From Micromonospora avicenniae (GTDB taxonomy: Bacteria; Actinomycetota; Actinomycetes; Mycobacteriales; Micromonosporaceae), in NCBI RefSeq assembly GCF_900156065.1, contig NZ_FTNF01000004.1:248001-312000 (forward strand): a stretch of DNA of 64,000 nucleotides. Direction: 5' to 3'. Position 1 is the stretch's first letter; each line of letters begins with the position of its first letter. Positions 17,429 to 26,260 of this stretch are shown piece by piece. Both the position numbers and the translations under genes were made by a program. The notes beneath the pieces are model-generated. The model saw only the letters and a program-made list of their open reading frames with translations, ran no database searches and was not told the DNA's origin.

Positions 17429-19566
17429 GCTGCGGCCCCCGCTTCCGCGGACGCCGCGCTCGACTCCGGACGCAACGGGAAGTGGCAGGCCACCTGGTGC
17501 CGGTCGCCAGCCAGGGGCGGCTCCGTCTCGCAGATCTCCTGGGCCAGCGGGCAGCGGGTCCGGAACCGGCAGCCGGTGGGCGGGTTCATCGCACTGGGCA
17601 GCTCACCGCGGATGGTGATGCCGTCCCGAGCCGCCGCCGGGTTCGGGGTGATGGACGGGACGGCGTCGATGAGCGCCTGCGTGTACGGATGCCGGGCGGC
17701 CCGGACCACCTCGCGGGCAGGTCCGATCTCGACGAGTTTGCCGAGGTACATGACGCCGATCCGGTCGGCCATGTAGTCGACCACCGACAGGTCGTGGCTG
17801 ATGAACACGTACGCCAGGCCGAGCTCGCGCTGCAGGTCCTTCATGAGGTTGAGGACCTGCGCCTGGATCGAGACGTCCAGCGCGCTGACCGGTTCGTCGC
17901 CGACGATCAGCCGAGGCTGCAGGGCCAGCGACCGGGCCAGCCCGATGCGCTGCAACTGGCCGCCGGAGAACTCGTGCGGATAACGCTCCAGCACCCGCCG
18001 GGACAGCCCCACCTGGTCGAGCAGGCTCGCTATCCGCGCCCGCCGCGCCGCCCCGTCGCCCACCTTCTGAATCTCGAGCGGTTCGGCGAGGATGGCGTCG
18101 ACGCGCATCCGGGGGTTCATCGCGGCGTAGCTGTCCTGGAACATCAGCTGCACCCGCCGGTGCATCCGGCGGCGCTCCCGCCCGGTCAGGCCGGCGATGT
18201 CGGTGCCGTCCAACACGATCTGCCCGGCGGTGGGCCGTTCCAGCCCGACGGCCAGCCGCCCGACGGTGGACTTCCCGCAGCCGGACTCGCCGACCAACCC
18301 GAAGGTCTCCCCCGGAGCGACCTCGAACGAGACGTCCGCGACGGCGCTCACCTGCCCGGCGTCCCGGCGCAGCAACCCACGACCGTGCGCGGCGTAGTCC
18401 TTGACGAGCGAGCGCACCGACAGGACCGGCGTCGCCGCCGGCCCGTCCGGTCCGGTCGGCGGGGCCGCCGGTTCCGGTGCCGGCTCGGCCTCGATCCGTG
18501 CCGGGGCGGGCAGGGTGACCGGACCGGCGGAGGCCGCCGGCACCGGGTGCAGGCAGGCGTGCTGGTGCGTACCGGGTGAGAGGGTGACCTCGGTGGTCCG
18601 GCACTCGTCGGTGACGTGCCGGCAGCGAGGCGCGAACCGGCAGCCGGTCAGCGGTCGGGACAGGTCCGGCGGCAGCCCGGGGATGCTGTAGAGCCGCGCG
18701 TGTTCACCGGCCTCCCGGATGGCCGACTCGGGCAGCGCCTCCATCAGCGCCTCGGTGTAGCGGTGCCGGGGCGACCGGAACAGCTCTCCGGTCGCCGCGG
18801 TCTCCACCACCCGTCCGGCGTACATCACGGCGACCCGGTCGGCGCGGCCGGCGATCACGCCCAGGTCGTGGGTGACCAGGATGACCGCCATCCCGAACTC
18901 TTCGCGCAGGTCGTCGATGAGTTCGAGGATCTGCCGCTGCGTGGTGACGTCGAGCGCGGTCGTCGGCTCGTCGGCGATGAGCAGGCGCGGCGAGCAGACC
19001 AGGGCCATCGCGATGGCCACGCGCTGCCGCATCCCGCCGGACAGCTCGTGCGGGTAGTTGTCGACGATCCGGTCCGGGCGTGGCATTCCCACCCGGCGCA
19101 GGATCTCGATGGCCCGCTCCCGGGCCTCCGCCTTGCCGACCTTCTCGTGCACCCGGAGCGGTTCGGCGACCTGGACCCCGATCCGCATGGTCGGGTTGAG
19201 TGACGTGAGCGGGTCCTGGAAGACCATGCCCATCCGCACCCCGCGGATCCGGCGTACCTCGTCGGCTGCCAACGACCGCAGGTCCCGACCCTCGAACAGG
19301 ATCTGTCCCCCGGTCACCTGGCCACCCTGAGGCAGCAAGCCCATGATCGACAGTGCGGTCATCGTCTTGCCACTGCCCGACTCGCCCACGACGCCGAGAG
19401 TCTCCCCCGGCATGACCTCGAAGCTGACCCCGTCGAGGGCGTGCACCGTGCCGCGACGCAGCGCGATGTCCGTGTCGAGGTCACGCAGTTCCAGCAGGGG
19501 CTGTACCCCCGCCCTGTCCCGGTCCGCCGAGGAGTTCCGGACGATCGGTTCGGTCGATTCGCTCAT
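17425..19566 (-). CDS. Dipeptide/oligopeptide ABC transporter, fused double ATPase
   Basis: 713 residues containing two complete nucleotide-binding domains, equivalent to DppD and DppF in one chain. NBD1 (~25-285) has GESGSGKT, LSGGMRQRVAIA and LLIADEPT. NBD2 (~375-640) has GESGCGKST, FSGGQLQRIGLA and LIVGDEPVSALD. Each is followed by the Cys-containing oligopeptide C-terminal motif (GCRFAPRCRHVTDEC, GCRFRTRCPLAQEIC) typical of peptide importers. A Pro/Ala/Glu linker joins them. The ATG at 19566 has AGGAG upstream and lies 12 bp after the permease stop. Its stop overlaps cutC. The substrate is not predictable from the ATPase. Confidence 0.93.
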   Translation of the reverse strand: MSESTEPIVRNSSADRDRAGVQPLLELRDLDTDIALRRGTVHALDGVSFEVMPGETLGVVGESGSGKTMTALSIMGLLPQGGQVTGGQILFEGRDLRSLAADEVRRIRGVRMGMVFQDPLTSLNPTMRIGVQVAEPLRVHEKVGKAEARERAIEILRRVGMPRPDRIVDNYPHELSGGMRQRVAIAMALVCSPRLLIADEPTTALDVTTQRQILELIDDLREEFGMAVILVTHDLGVIAGRADRVAVMYAGRVVETAATGELFRSPRHRYTEALMEALPESAIREAGEHARLYSIPGLPPDLSRPLTGCRFAPRCRHVTDECRTTEVTLSPGTHQHACLHPVPAASAGPVTLPAPARIEAEPAPEPAAPPTGPDGPAATPVLSVRSLVKDYAAHGRGLLRRDAGQVSAVADVSFEVAPGETFGLVGESGCGKSTVGRLAVGLERPTAGQIVLDGTDIAGLTGRERRRMHRRVQLMFQDSYAAMNPRMRVDAILAEPLEIQKVGDGAARRARIASLLDQVGLSRRVLERYPHEFSGGQLQRIGLARSLALQPRLIVGDEPVSALDVSIQAQVLNLMKDLQRELGLAYVFISHDLSVVDYMADRIGVMYLGKLVEIGPAREVVRAARHPYTQALIDAVPSITPNPAAARDGITIRGELPSAMNPPTGCRFRTRCPLAQEICETEPPLAGDRHQVACHFPLRPESSAASAEAGAAA

Positions 19567-19578
19567 TTCGTGCTCCTG

Positions 19579-20499
19579 CTAGCGTCGCCGGAGGCGGACC
19601 TCGAAGGCGTCCCTGAGCCCGTCGCCGATGAAGTTGAAGGCGAGGACGATGAGGATGATGGCGATTCCTGGCGGGTACAGCAGCCACCAGTGGCCGCTGT
19701 AGGTGTCCGCGAGCCCGTCGGAGAGCATCCCGCCCCAGTTCGCCGCCGGCGGGGGTACGCCGAGGCCGAGGAAGGACAGGTACGCGACGTAGAGGATCGC
19801 ATCGGCCACCTGGAAGGTCGCGTTGACGATCACCGTTCCGATGGCGTTGGGCACGATGTGCCGGCGTACCGCCCGGCCGCCCGTGCCCCCCATGCCCCGC
19901 ATCGCCTGGACGTACTCGCGGGAGCGCAGGGTCAGTGCCTCACCCCGGACCAGCCGGGCCGGCCCCAGCCAGGCGAAGGCGCCGATGATGACGATGAGCA
20001 TCGGCACGCTCGGTGTGACGATGGCGGCGAGCAGCATGAACAGGAACAGCGACGGGATCGACATCATCGCGTCGACCACCCGCATCATCGCCGCGTCGGC
20101 CCATCCGCCGACGAACCCGGCCACGGCTCCCCAGATCGTGCCCACCGCGGTGGCGAGGATCCCGGCCGCCAGCCCGACGATGATCGAGGTCTGGCCGCCG
20201 AGCATCAGCCGGCCCAACTGGTCGTAGCCGACCCCGTCGGTACCGAGCGGATGCCCCTGCTCACCGGGGGCCAGGTGCACGGCGCTGAGGTCCGTGTGCA
20301 CCTGGTCGGTGTGGTAGAAGACCGGGCCGAGGAAACAGAGCCCGGCCAGCAGGATGAACAGGCCCAGGCCCACCAGGGCGAGCCGGTTCTCGCAGAAGAC
20401 GACCAGCCCCTGCCGCCAGAGGCCGCGTACCGGGGCCTCGGACGCGTCGGCCGGTTCGGGGGCGGTGCCGGGGTGGGCCGCCTCGGAGAGTGTGGTCAT
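19579..20499 (-). CDS. ABC transporter permease, DppC type
   Basis: 306 residues with a soluble N-terminal segment (OppC_N region, NRLALVGLGLFILLAGL) and about six membrane helices. It has the BPD_transp_1 loop with RGEALTLRSREYVQAMRGMG before the EAA-type helix and IVPNAIGTVIVNATFQ after it. The ATG at 20499 overlaps the stop of the other permease (ATGA), so both are made together. It forms the heterodimeric channel with the DppB-type protein. Confidence 0.93.
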   Translation of the reverse strand: MTTLSEAAHPGTAPEPADASEAPVRGLWRQGLVVFCENRLALVGLGLFILLAGLCFLGPVFYHTDQVHTDLSAVHLAPGEQGHPLGTDGVGYDQLGRLMLGGQTSIIVGLAAGILATAVGTIWGAVAGFVGGWADAAMMRVVDAMMSIPSLFLFMLLAAIVTPSVPMLIVIIGAFAWLGPARLVRGEALTLRSREYVQAMRGMGGTGGRAVRRHIVPNAIGTVIVNATFQVADAILYVAYLSFLGLGVPPPAANWGGMLSDGLADTYSGHWWLLYPPGIAIILIVLAFNFIGDGLRDAFEVRLRRR

Positions 20500-21455
20500 G
20501 ACGCCCTCCCGCGGAGTCGGACCCGGGGATCGACGGCGGCGTAGAGCAGGTCGGCGACGAGCGCGCCGACGACCGTCGCGATCGAGATGATGACGGTGAC
20601 CCCGAGCAGGATCGGGAAGTCACGCTTCAGCGCCGCCTGCCAGAACAGCTGCCCCATGCCGGGGAAGTTGAACAGGGACTCGACGACGAGTGCCCCGCTG
20701 AACAGCGCGGGCAGGTACATGCCGAGCAGGGTGATGACCGGGAACAACCCGTTGCGCAGGGTGTGCCGCAGCACCACCCGCCGCTCGGAGAGGCCCTTGC
20801 TGCGGGCGGTGCGGACGTAGTTCTCGTTGAGGTTGTCGACCATCGTGGAGCGGACGTACCGCGAGTAGACCGCGATGGTGACGATGGCGAGGGTGACCGT
20901 GGGCAGCACCAGCCCGGCCGGGTCGGCGAGCACCTCCCCCACCGTGAAGCCCTGCGGCGCCTCGGGTGGCAGGACCGGCCACACCTGCGAGAAGAGGATG
21001 ATCATCATGAGGCCCATGAAGAAGATGGGCGTGGCGTACGCCAGCAGCGACAGCGACGTGATGGCGTAGTCGGGCCAGCGGTTGCGGCGTACGGCCTGGA
21101 TGACCCCGAGCGGGATCGCCAGCACGATGGCGAGCAGGGTCGACAGCAGCGACAGCACCATGGTCTTCGGCAGCCGCTGGGTGATCGCCTCGACGACCGA
21201 CTGGTTCAGCTGGTACGAGTAGCCGAGGTCGCCGTGCAGCAGCCGCTGCACGTACATGAGGTACTGCTGGATCCAGGGCCGGTCGTAGCCCATCTCGTGG
21301 TTGAACGCCGCCAACTGCTCCAGCGTCGCCTCTTTGCCGAGGGTGGCTCGCGCCGCGCCTCCGGGCAGCAGGTGCAGGATGAGGAACGCGATCACCGTGA
21401 CGAGCACGACGACGACGAGGGCCTGGCCCAGGCGCGTGATGAGGTACCGGACCAC
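20496..21455 (-). CDS. ABC transporter permease, DppB type
   Basis: 319 residues, six predicted membrane helices, starting GTG at 21455 with GGAGGA upstream. Typical DppB/OppB order: an N-terminal helix (RLGQALVVVVLVTVIAFLILHLLPGG), a large external loop, then the core with YVRTARSKGLSERRVVLRHTLRNGLFPVITLLG, the ATPase-contact loop. First permease after the binding-protein gene (77-bp gap, no terminator). Confidence 0.93.
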   Translation of the reverse strand: MVRYLITRLGQALVVVVLVTVIAFLILHLLPGGAARATLGKEATLEQLAAFNHEMGYDRPWIQQYLMYVQRLLHGDLGYSYQLNQSVVEAITQRLPKTMVLSLLSTLLAIVLAIPLGVIQAVRRNRWPDYAITSLSLLAYATPIFFMGLMMIILFSQVWPVLPPEAPQGFTVGEVLADPAGLVLPTVTLAIVTIAVYSRYVRSTMVDNLNENYVRTARSKGLSERRVVLRHTLRNGLFPVITLLGMYLPALFSGALVVESLFNFPGMGQLFWQAALKRDFPILLGVTVIISIATVVGALVADLLYAAVDPRVRLRGRAS

Positions 21456-21532
21456 CTGGTCGGTTCCTCCTCCCCGGTCGGGGCCCCGGCGGCGCGGTAC
21501 GCGCCGCCGGGGCCGGGACGATCAGTGATCGG

Positions 21533-23332
21533 TCACTTCCAGGACCAGTCCTGGAAGTACATGAGATTCATCGGGTCCTGCGGCTCGACGCCCTGCAGGC
21601 CGGACCGGTACGCCGAGTTCTGGTAGACCGGGTTCGGCATCCAGAGCACCGGCAGGTCCTTGGCGAGGAAGTCGTTGTACGCCTTGAGCGCGCTCTCGTC
21701 ACCGGAGAACTGCGTGGCCTCGATGAGCCGGTCGGCTTCCGCGCTGCTGTAGCTGCCCAGGTTCACCGGCGCGCCGGTGGCGAAGAGCCGCTCGCCGCTG
21801 GCGAAGGCCGGGTAGTACCAGCTGCCCTGCGAGCCGAAGAAGGACATGTCCCACGAGCAGGTCGCCTCGGTCGGCTTGCAGGCCGGGGTGACGGCGACCG
21901 AGTCGGGGACCTCCTTGATGTTCAGCTGGATGCCGAGCTTGGACATCTGCGACTTGATCTCGGCGAACATCTTGGTCGTGGCCGCGAAACCGGTCTGGCT
22001 GGTCACGGTGAGGTTCAGCGCGGTGCCGGCGGCGATGCCCTCGCCGCACTGGTTGGCCCCGGTGCCCGGGGTCTGGCAGGTGGTCTGCCCGTCCGGGGTC
22101 ACCTTCCAGCCGTGGCTCTCCAGCAGCTCCTTGGCCTTGGCCGGGTCGAACGAGTACACGCAGCCGGCGGCGTCGGTGCCGTTGGTGCCCGGCTTGGCCG
22201 GCACCGGGCCACAGGTGGGCGCCGCCGTGCCGGACCAGATCACCTTGCTGATCGTCGGCTGGTCGATGAGCATCTGCATGGCCTGCCGCAGGTACGGCTG
22301 CTTGAACAGCGCCCCGGTCTTCGGGTTGTTGAAGTTCAGCTGCAGGTAGGTGACGGACCAGCCGTACCAGGGCGAGATCGTGTAGCCCTTGGACTTGAGG
22401 TAGCTCTCCTGGGAGACGTTGGCCGCCGGGATGTACCCGTAGTCGACGTCCCCGGCGCGCAGCACGTTGAACTCGGCGTCGTCGCTGGTGAACGGCCGCA
22501 GCACGATCTTGGCCAGCTTCGGCTTGTCCTCGCCCGAGTACTTCGGCTGGGCGGCGAGGGTGACCTCACCGTTCGGCACGTACTTCGCGAGCTGCCACGG
22601 GCCGCTGTTGACCTTCCACAGCTCGTTGGAGTCGTACGTCTTCAGGTCCTTCGACGCCGCGGTGAGGTAGTCGAAGACCTTCTTGGCGCCCTCCGGCTTG
22701 CTGGCCAGGTCGCTCACGGCCGCGGTGGCGGAGTCCTTGTCCCAGGCGTGCTGGGGCAGGGGCGTGATCCGGTTGAGCTGGTTGTCGACGAACCACGCGG
22801 TGTTGTAGGCCTGCTTGGTGGTGATCGAGAAGGTCTTGTCGTCCTTGATCGACCACTGCGCGATGTTGTCGGGGAAGCCGCCGGCCCGGTAGGACGCCCA
22901 CTTGTCCTTGTTCGCGCTGACCAGGTCGTACCAGAACTGGATGTCCTTGGTGGTGACGGGCTCGCCGTCGGACCAGGTGTTGTCCTTGAGCGTGATGGTC
23001 AGCGTCTTGCCGCCGTCGCTGACCACCGGCGGCTCAGCCATCGACCGCTTCGGGTCGATGTTGTACTGCGCCGTGCCGTCCAACTTGTACTGGTACAGCG
23101 ACCGGTACAGCGCCTGGCCGAAGATGGCGTTCTCGCCCTGGGTGAAGCCTGGCGCCGAGATCGGCAGGATCCAGTTGGGCGTGCGGAAGGCGACGGTCGC
23201 GGTGTCCTTGCCCTGGCTACCGCCGTCCTTCGACGAGCTGCCGCCACAGGCGACCAGCCCCGCCCCGAGGGCGAGCGCACCCGCTAGCGCCACCGCGCCA
23301 CGGAGGGCGCGCCCGGGAAATCTGCTCCTCAT
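21533..23332 (-). CDS. Family 5 extracellular solute-binding lipoprotein
   Basis: 599 residues with a lipoprotein signal (GALALGAGLVAC, lipidated Cys near residue 29) and a Gly/Ser tether. The body matches SBP family 5 (peptide/nickel/sugar-conjugate binding): TLTITLKDNTWSDGEPVTTKDIQFWYDLV, then LRAGDVDYGYIPAANVSQ, YLRQAMQMLIDQPTI and the C-terminal lobe. It is the first gene of the minus-strand operon (SBP, DppB, DppC, double ATPase, CutC). GAGGAG lies before the ATG. A good promoter lies ~100 bp upstream. Ligand unknown; neighbours suggest a peptide or amino-sugar-containing compound. Confidence 0.93.
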   Translation of the reverse strand: MRSRFPGRALRGAVALAGALALGAGLVACGGSSSKDGGSQGKDTATVAFRTPNWILPISAPGFTQGENAIFGQALYRSLYQYKLDGTAQYNIDPKRSMAEPPVVSDGGKTLTITLKDNTWSDGEPVTTKDIQFWYDLVSANKDKWASYRAGGFPDNIAQWSIKDDKTFSITTKQAYNTAWFVDNQLNRITPLPQHAWDKDSATAAVSDLASKPEGAKKVFDYLTAASKDLKTYDSNELWKVNSGPWQLAKYVPNGEVTLAAQPKYSGEDKPKLAKIVLRPFTSDDAEFNVLRAGDVDYGYIPAANVSQESYLKSKGYTISPWYGWSVTYLQLNFNNPKTGALFKQPYLRQAMQMLIDQPTISKVIWSGTAAPTCGPVPAKPGTNGTDAAGCVYSFDPAKAKELLESHGWKVTPDGQTTCQTPGTGANQCGEGIAAGTALNLTVTSQTGFAATTKMFAEIKSQMSKLGIQLNIKEVPDSVAVTPACKPTEATCSWDMSFFGSQGSWYYPAFASGERLFATGAPVNLGSYSSAEADRLIEATQFSGDESALKAYNDFLAKDLPVLWMPNPVYQNSAYRSGLQGVEPQDPMNLMYFQDWSWK

Positions 23333-23434
23333 GAGTCTCCTCGATTGATGTGCACGTGCCCCGCGTCTCCGGGCGCTGGCGGCGTTGCCACAGGTACAGC
23401 CGCCTTGTGCCGCTGCTCGACGATCAACGCGGAG

Positions 23435-23463
23435 AATCTATCCAGGCCGAAGTGCTGAGTCAA
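23435..23463 (-). promoter_or_regulatory. Promoter of the ABC-cutC operon
   Basis: On the minus strand TTGACT (23458-23463), a 17-bp spacer and TAGATT (23435-23440) form a near-consensus housekeeping promoter, giving a ~95-nt leader before the binding-protein gene. It lies in the divergent gap shared with the ROK repressor gene, so that protein is the likely regulator. Confidence 0.6.
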
Positions 23464-23627
23464 CGAAAAATTCCCTCTTTATTCGCGAACTTTGGCCACG
23501 GTATGATCGAAGTCGGCGAGGCATCGAAAGATGCTCTCCGCGCGGACTCCGGAGCGCGACCTTGCTTTGGCACTGCGACACACTGAGGCTGCGGCGCCGG
23601 AGTACCGCCCGAACGAGGAGAGACATC

Positions 23628-24773
23628 TTGGAACCATCGATCTCCGCCACCTTGCGTGATCAGACCCTCGATCTGCTGGCCAGCGGCGCCGCCAGCTCGC
23701 GCGCGGACCTCGTCGAGGCGCTGCAGGTCGCTCCCTCGACCGTCACCACCGTGGTGCGTCGGCTGCTCGAGGAGGGCGTGATCCTGGAGGAGGGCGTGGG
23801 ACGGTCAACCGGCGGACGCCGTCCCCGGATCCTGCGACTGCGGGAGACCGACGGGTTCTTCGCCGTCGCGGAACTGGGCGGCAGGCACGCCCGGGTGGGG
23901 TTGTGCGCCCCCGGCGGCGGGCTGCGCGCGACCGAGGAGGTGGCGATCGACATCGCCGCCGGTCCCACGGAGGTCTTCGACGTCGTCGCGGCGACCCTCG
24001 CGCGGCTGCAGACGGCGGCCGCTCCCGGCCAGCCGATGCTCGGGCTCGGCGTCGCCCTACCGGGCCCGGTCGAGTTCCCCCACGGGCGGCTGATCGGCCC
24101 GGCCCGGATGCCCGGCTGGAGCGGCCTCGACGCGAGGGCCGACCTCACCGCGCGCTTCCAGGTGCCGGTCCTGGTCGACAACGACGCCAAGGCGGCGGCC
24201 ATCGGCGAGTACGTCACCCGCGGCCGGGAGTCGGCCGACATGATCTACGTCAAGGCGGGCACCGGCATCGGGGCCTGCCTGGTCAGTGGCGGGCAGATCT
24301 ACCGCGGTGGCCGTGGCCTCAGCGGCGACGTCACCCACGTACGCGTTGCGGACAGCGGCGAGCGGCACTGCTCCTGCGGCAGCAGGGGCTGCCTGGAAAC
24401 CGTCGCCAGCGGCGCCGCCCTGGCCCGCGAGTTGGCCGAGCAGGGTTCGTCGGCAACCACTGTCCGTGAGATCGTGACGGCCGTCGGCGACGCCGACCCC
24501 ACCGTGGTGACCATGGTGCGCCACGCCGGCGGGCTGCTCGGGGTGGCGCTCTCCGGCCTGGTCAACTTCCTCAACCCCGACAGCGTCGTCATCGGCGGCG
24601 CCCTGTCCAGCCTCGACGTCTACGTGGCCGCGACCCGCGGAATGCTCTACGAGCGCTGCCTACCGTCCATGACCCAGTCCCTGACCATCGAAGCCAGCGT
24701 CGCGGGCCCGGATGCGGCCCTGGTCGGCCTCGGGCACCTGCTGCGCACGACGGCCGACGTACGACCTTCCTGA
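23628..24773 (+). CDS. ROK-family transcriptional repressor
   Basis: 381 residues from a TTG at 23628 with GAGGAGA 6-7 nt upstream. Longer in-frame extensions lack a ribosome binding site. The N-terminal winged helix (~10-60) has SSRADLVEALQVAPSTVTTVVRRLLEEG. The ROK sugar-binding domain has GLGVALPGPVE, VLVDNDAKAAAIGEY, AGTGIGACLVSGG and the zinc cluster CSCGSRGCLE. Family knowledge: NagC/Mlc/XylR-type repressors release DNA when a sugar or sugar phosphate binds. Divergent from the ABC operon and first in a three-gene run with M81 and ROK kinase (13-bp gap), so it probably controls both strands. The presence of a ROK regulator suggests that a sugar moiety is sensed. Confidence 0.92.
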   Translation: MEPSISATLRDQTLDLLASGAASSRADLVEALQVAPSTVTTVVRRLLEEGVILEEGVGRSTGGRRPRILRLRETDGFFAVAELGGRHARVGLCAPGGGLRATEEVAIDIAAGPTEVFDVVAATLARLQTAAAPGQPMLGLGVALPGPVEFPHGRLIGPARMPGWSGLDARADLTARFQVPVLVDNDAKAAAIGEYVTRGRESADMIYVKAGTGIGACLVSGGQIYRGGRGLSGDVTHVRVADSGERHCSCGSRGCLETVASGAALARELAEQGSSATTVREIVTAVGDADPTVVTMVRHAGGLLGVALSGLVNFLNPDSVVIGGALSSLDVYVAATRGMLYERCLPSMTQSLTIEASVAGPDAALVGLGHLLRTTADVRPS

Positions 24774-24786
24774 GGAGCCACCACCC

Positions 24787-26256
24787 GTGCCACGTCCCCT
24801 CCGCGTCGCCATCGGCGGCATCCACATCGAGTCCAGCACCTTCTCGCCCCACCTGAGCACCGCCGACGACTTCGAGGTCACCCGCGGCGATGCGCTGCTG
24901 GCGCGATACGACTGGCTCTCCGCCGCCCAGCCCTGGGCCGTCGACGTCGAGTGGATCCCGCTCGTCCACGCCCGTGCCCTGCCGGGCGGGGCGGTGGACG
25001 CGCCGACGTACCAGGCCTGGGCCACGGAGCTGGTGGAAAAGCTGGCCGCGGCCGGCCCGCTGGACGGCATGCTGCTCGATTTCCACGGTGCGATGAGCGT
25101 CGTCGGACTCGACGACGCGGAGGGCGATCTGGTCACCGCCATCCGCTCGACCATCGGGCCGGAGCCGTTCATCTCGGCGGCGATGGATCTGCACGGCAAC
25201 GTCTCTCAGGTGCTCTTCGACGCCTGCGACCTGCTCACCTGTTACCGCACCGCCCCGCACGTCGACGTGTGGGAGACCCGTGAACGCGCCGCCCGCAACC
25301 TGGTCGAGGCGCTGCGCCGGCAGCAGCGCCCGCACAAGGCGCTGGTCCACGTGCCGATCCTGCTGCCCGGCGAGATGACCAGCACCCGCGAGGAGCCCGC
25401 CCGGGGCCTGTACGCGAGGATCCCCGAGATCGAGGACCGCGACGGCATCGTGGACGCGGCGATATGGATCGGGTTCGCCTGGGCCGACCAGCCGCGCTGC
25501 CAGGGCGCCGTCGTGGTCACCGGCACCGACGCCACCGCCGCCGCCGACGCGGCCCGTGAGCTCGGTGGTCACTTCTGGGCGGCCCGTGAGGAGTTCGCCT
25601 TCGTCGCCCCCACCGGCACGATGGACGAGTGCCTCGACACCGCCCTGACCGCGGTCGCCGACCCGGCCCGGCGACCGTTCTTCATCAGCGACTCGGGCGA
25701 CAACCCCGGCGCCGGAGGCGCGGACGACGTCACCTTCGCCCTCGAACGGATGCTGGCCCGCCCCGAGATCCGCGACGGCTCGCGCCGGGCCGTGTTCGCC
25801 TCGCTGGTCGACCCCCAGGCGGTGGCACAGATCGCCGACCAGCCGCTCGGCTCTCCGGTCCGGGTGACGGTCGGCGGACGGATCGACTCCCGCGACCCGG
25901 GGCCGCTCCCGCTCGACGGGATCCTGGAGGCGGTGGCCGACGATCCCGACGGCGGACGGTGCGTCAGCGTTCGGGTCGGCGGCCTCAGCGTCTTCGTCAC
26001 GTCCCGCCGGATGCAGTACCGGCTGCTCAGCTCGTACACCCGGTTGGGCGTCGCGGTCGACACGGTGGACCTGGTCGTGGTGAAGATCGGCTATCTCGAG
26101 CCCGAACTGTTCGACGCGGCCGGGGACTGGCTGCTGGCGCTGACACCGGGCGGCGTCGACCAGGACCTCGTGCGGCTGCCGTACCGGAACGTGGTGCGAC
26201 CGATGTTCCCCCTGGACCGCGACTTCACCGCGGACCTCGCCGTGGTGACCGGGTGA
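24787..26256 (+). CDS. M81-family metallopeptidase (MlrC/DUF1485-like)
   Basis: 489 residues from the GTG at 24787, with GAGGAG overlapping the upstream stop. Motifs of the M81 fold: GGIHIESSTFSP near the N-terminus, LLDFHGAM, the zinc-binding AAMDLHGNVS and YRTAPHVDVWETRE, DSGDNPGAGGADD in the middle, and LRLPYRNVVRPMFPLDRD-like C-terminal conservation. Length matches the family. Family knowledge: MlrC of microcystin degraders hydrolyses a small linear peptide with unusual residues, but most relatives have unknown substrates and sit beside peptide importers, as here. A cytoplasmic enzyme, probably cleaving the imported compound. Followed after 4 bp by the ROK kinase. Confidence 0.9.
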   Translation: MPRPLRVAIGGIHIESSTFSPHLSTADDFEVTRGDALLARYDWLSAAQPWAVDVEWIPLVHARALPGGAVDAPTYQAWATELVEKLAAAGPLDGMLLDFHGAMSVVGLDDAEGDLVTAIRSTIGPEPFISAAMDLHGNVSQVLFDACDLLTCYRTAPHVDVWETRERAARNLVEALRRQQRPHKALVHVPILLPGEMTSTREEPARGLYARIPEIEDRDGIVDAAIWIGFAWADQPRCQGAVVVTGTDATAAADAARELGGHFWAAREEFAFVAPTGTMDECLDTALTAVADPARRPFFISDSGDNPGAGGADDVTFALERMLARPEIRDGSRRAVFASLVDPQAVAQIADQPLGSPVRVTVGGRIDSRDPGPLPLDGILEAVADDPDGGRCVSVRVGGLSVFVTSRRMQYRLLSSYTRLGVAVDTVDLVVVKIGYLEPELFDAAGDWLLALTPGGVDQDLVRLPYRNVVRPMFPLDRDFTADLAVVTG

Positions 26257-26260
26257 TCGC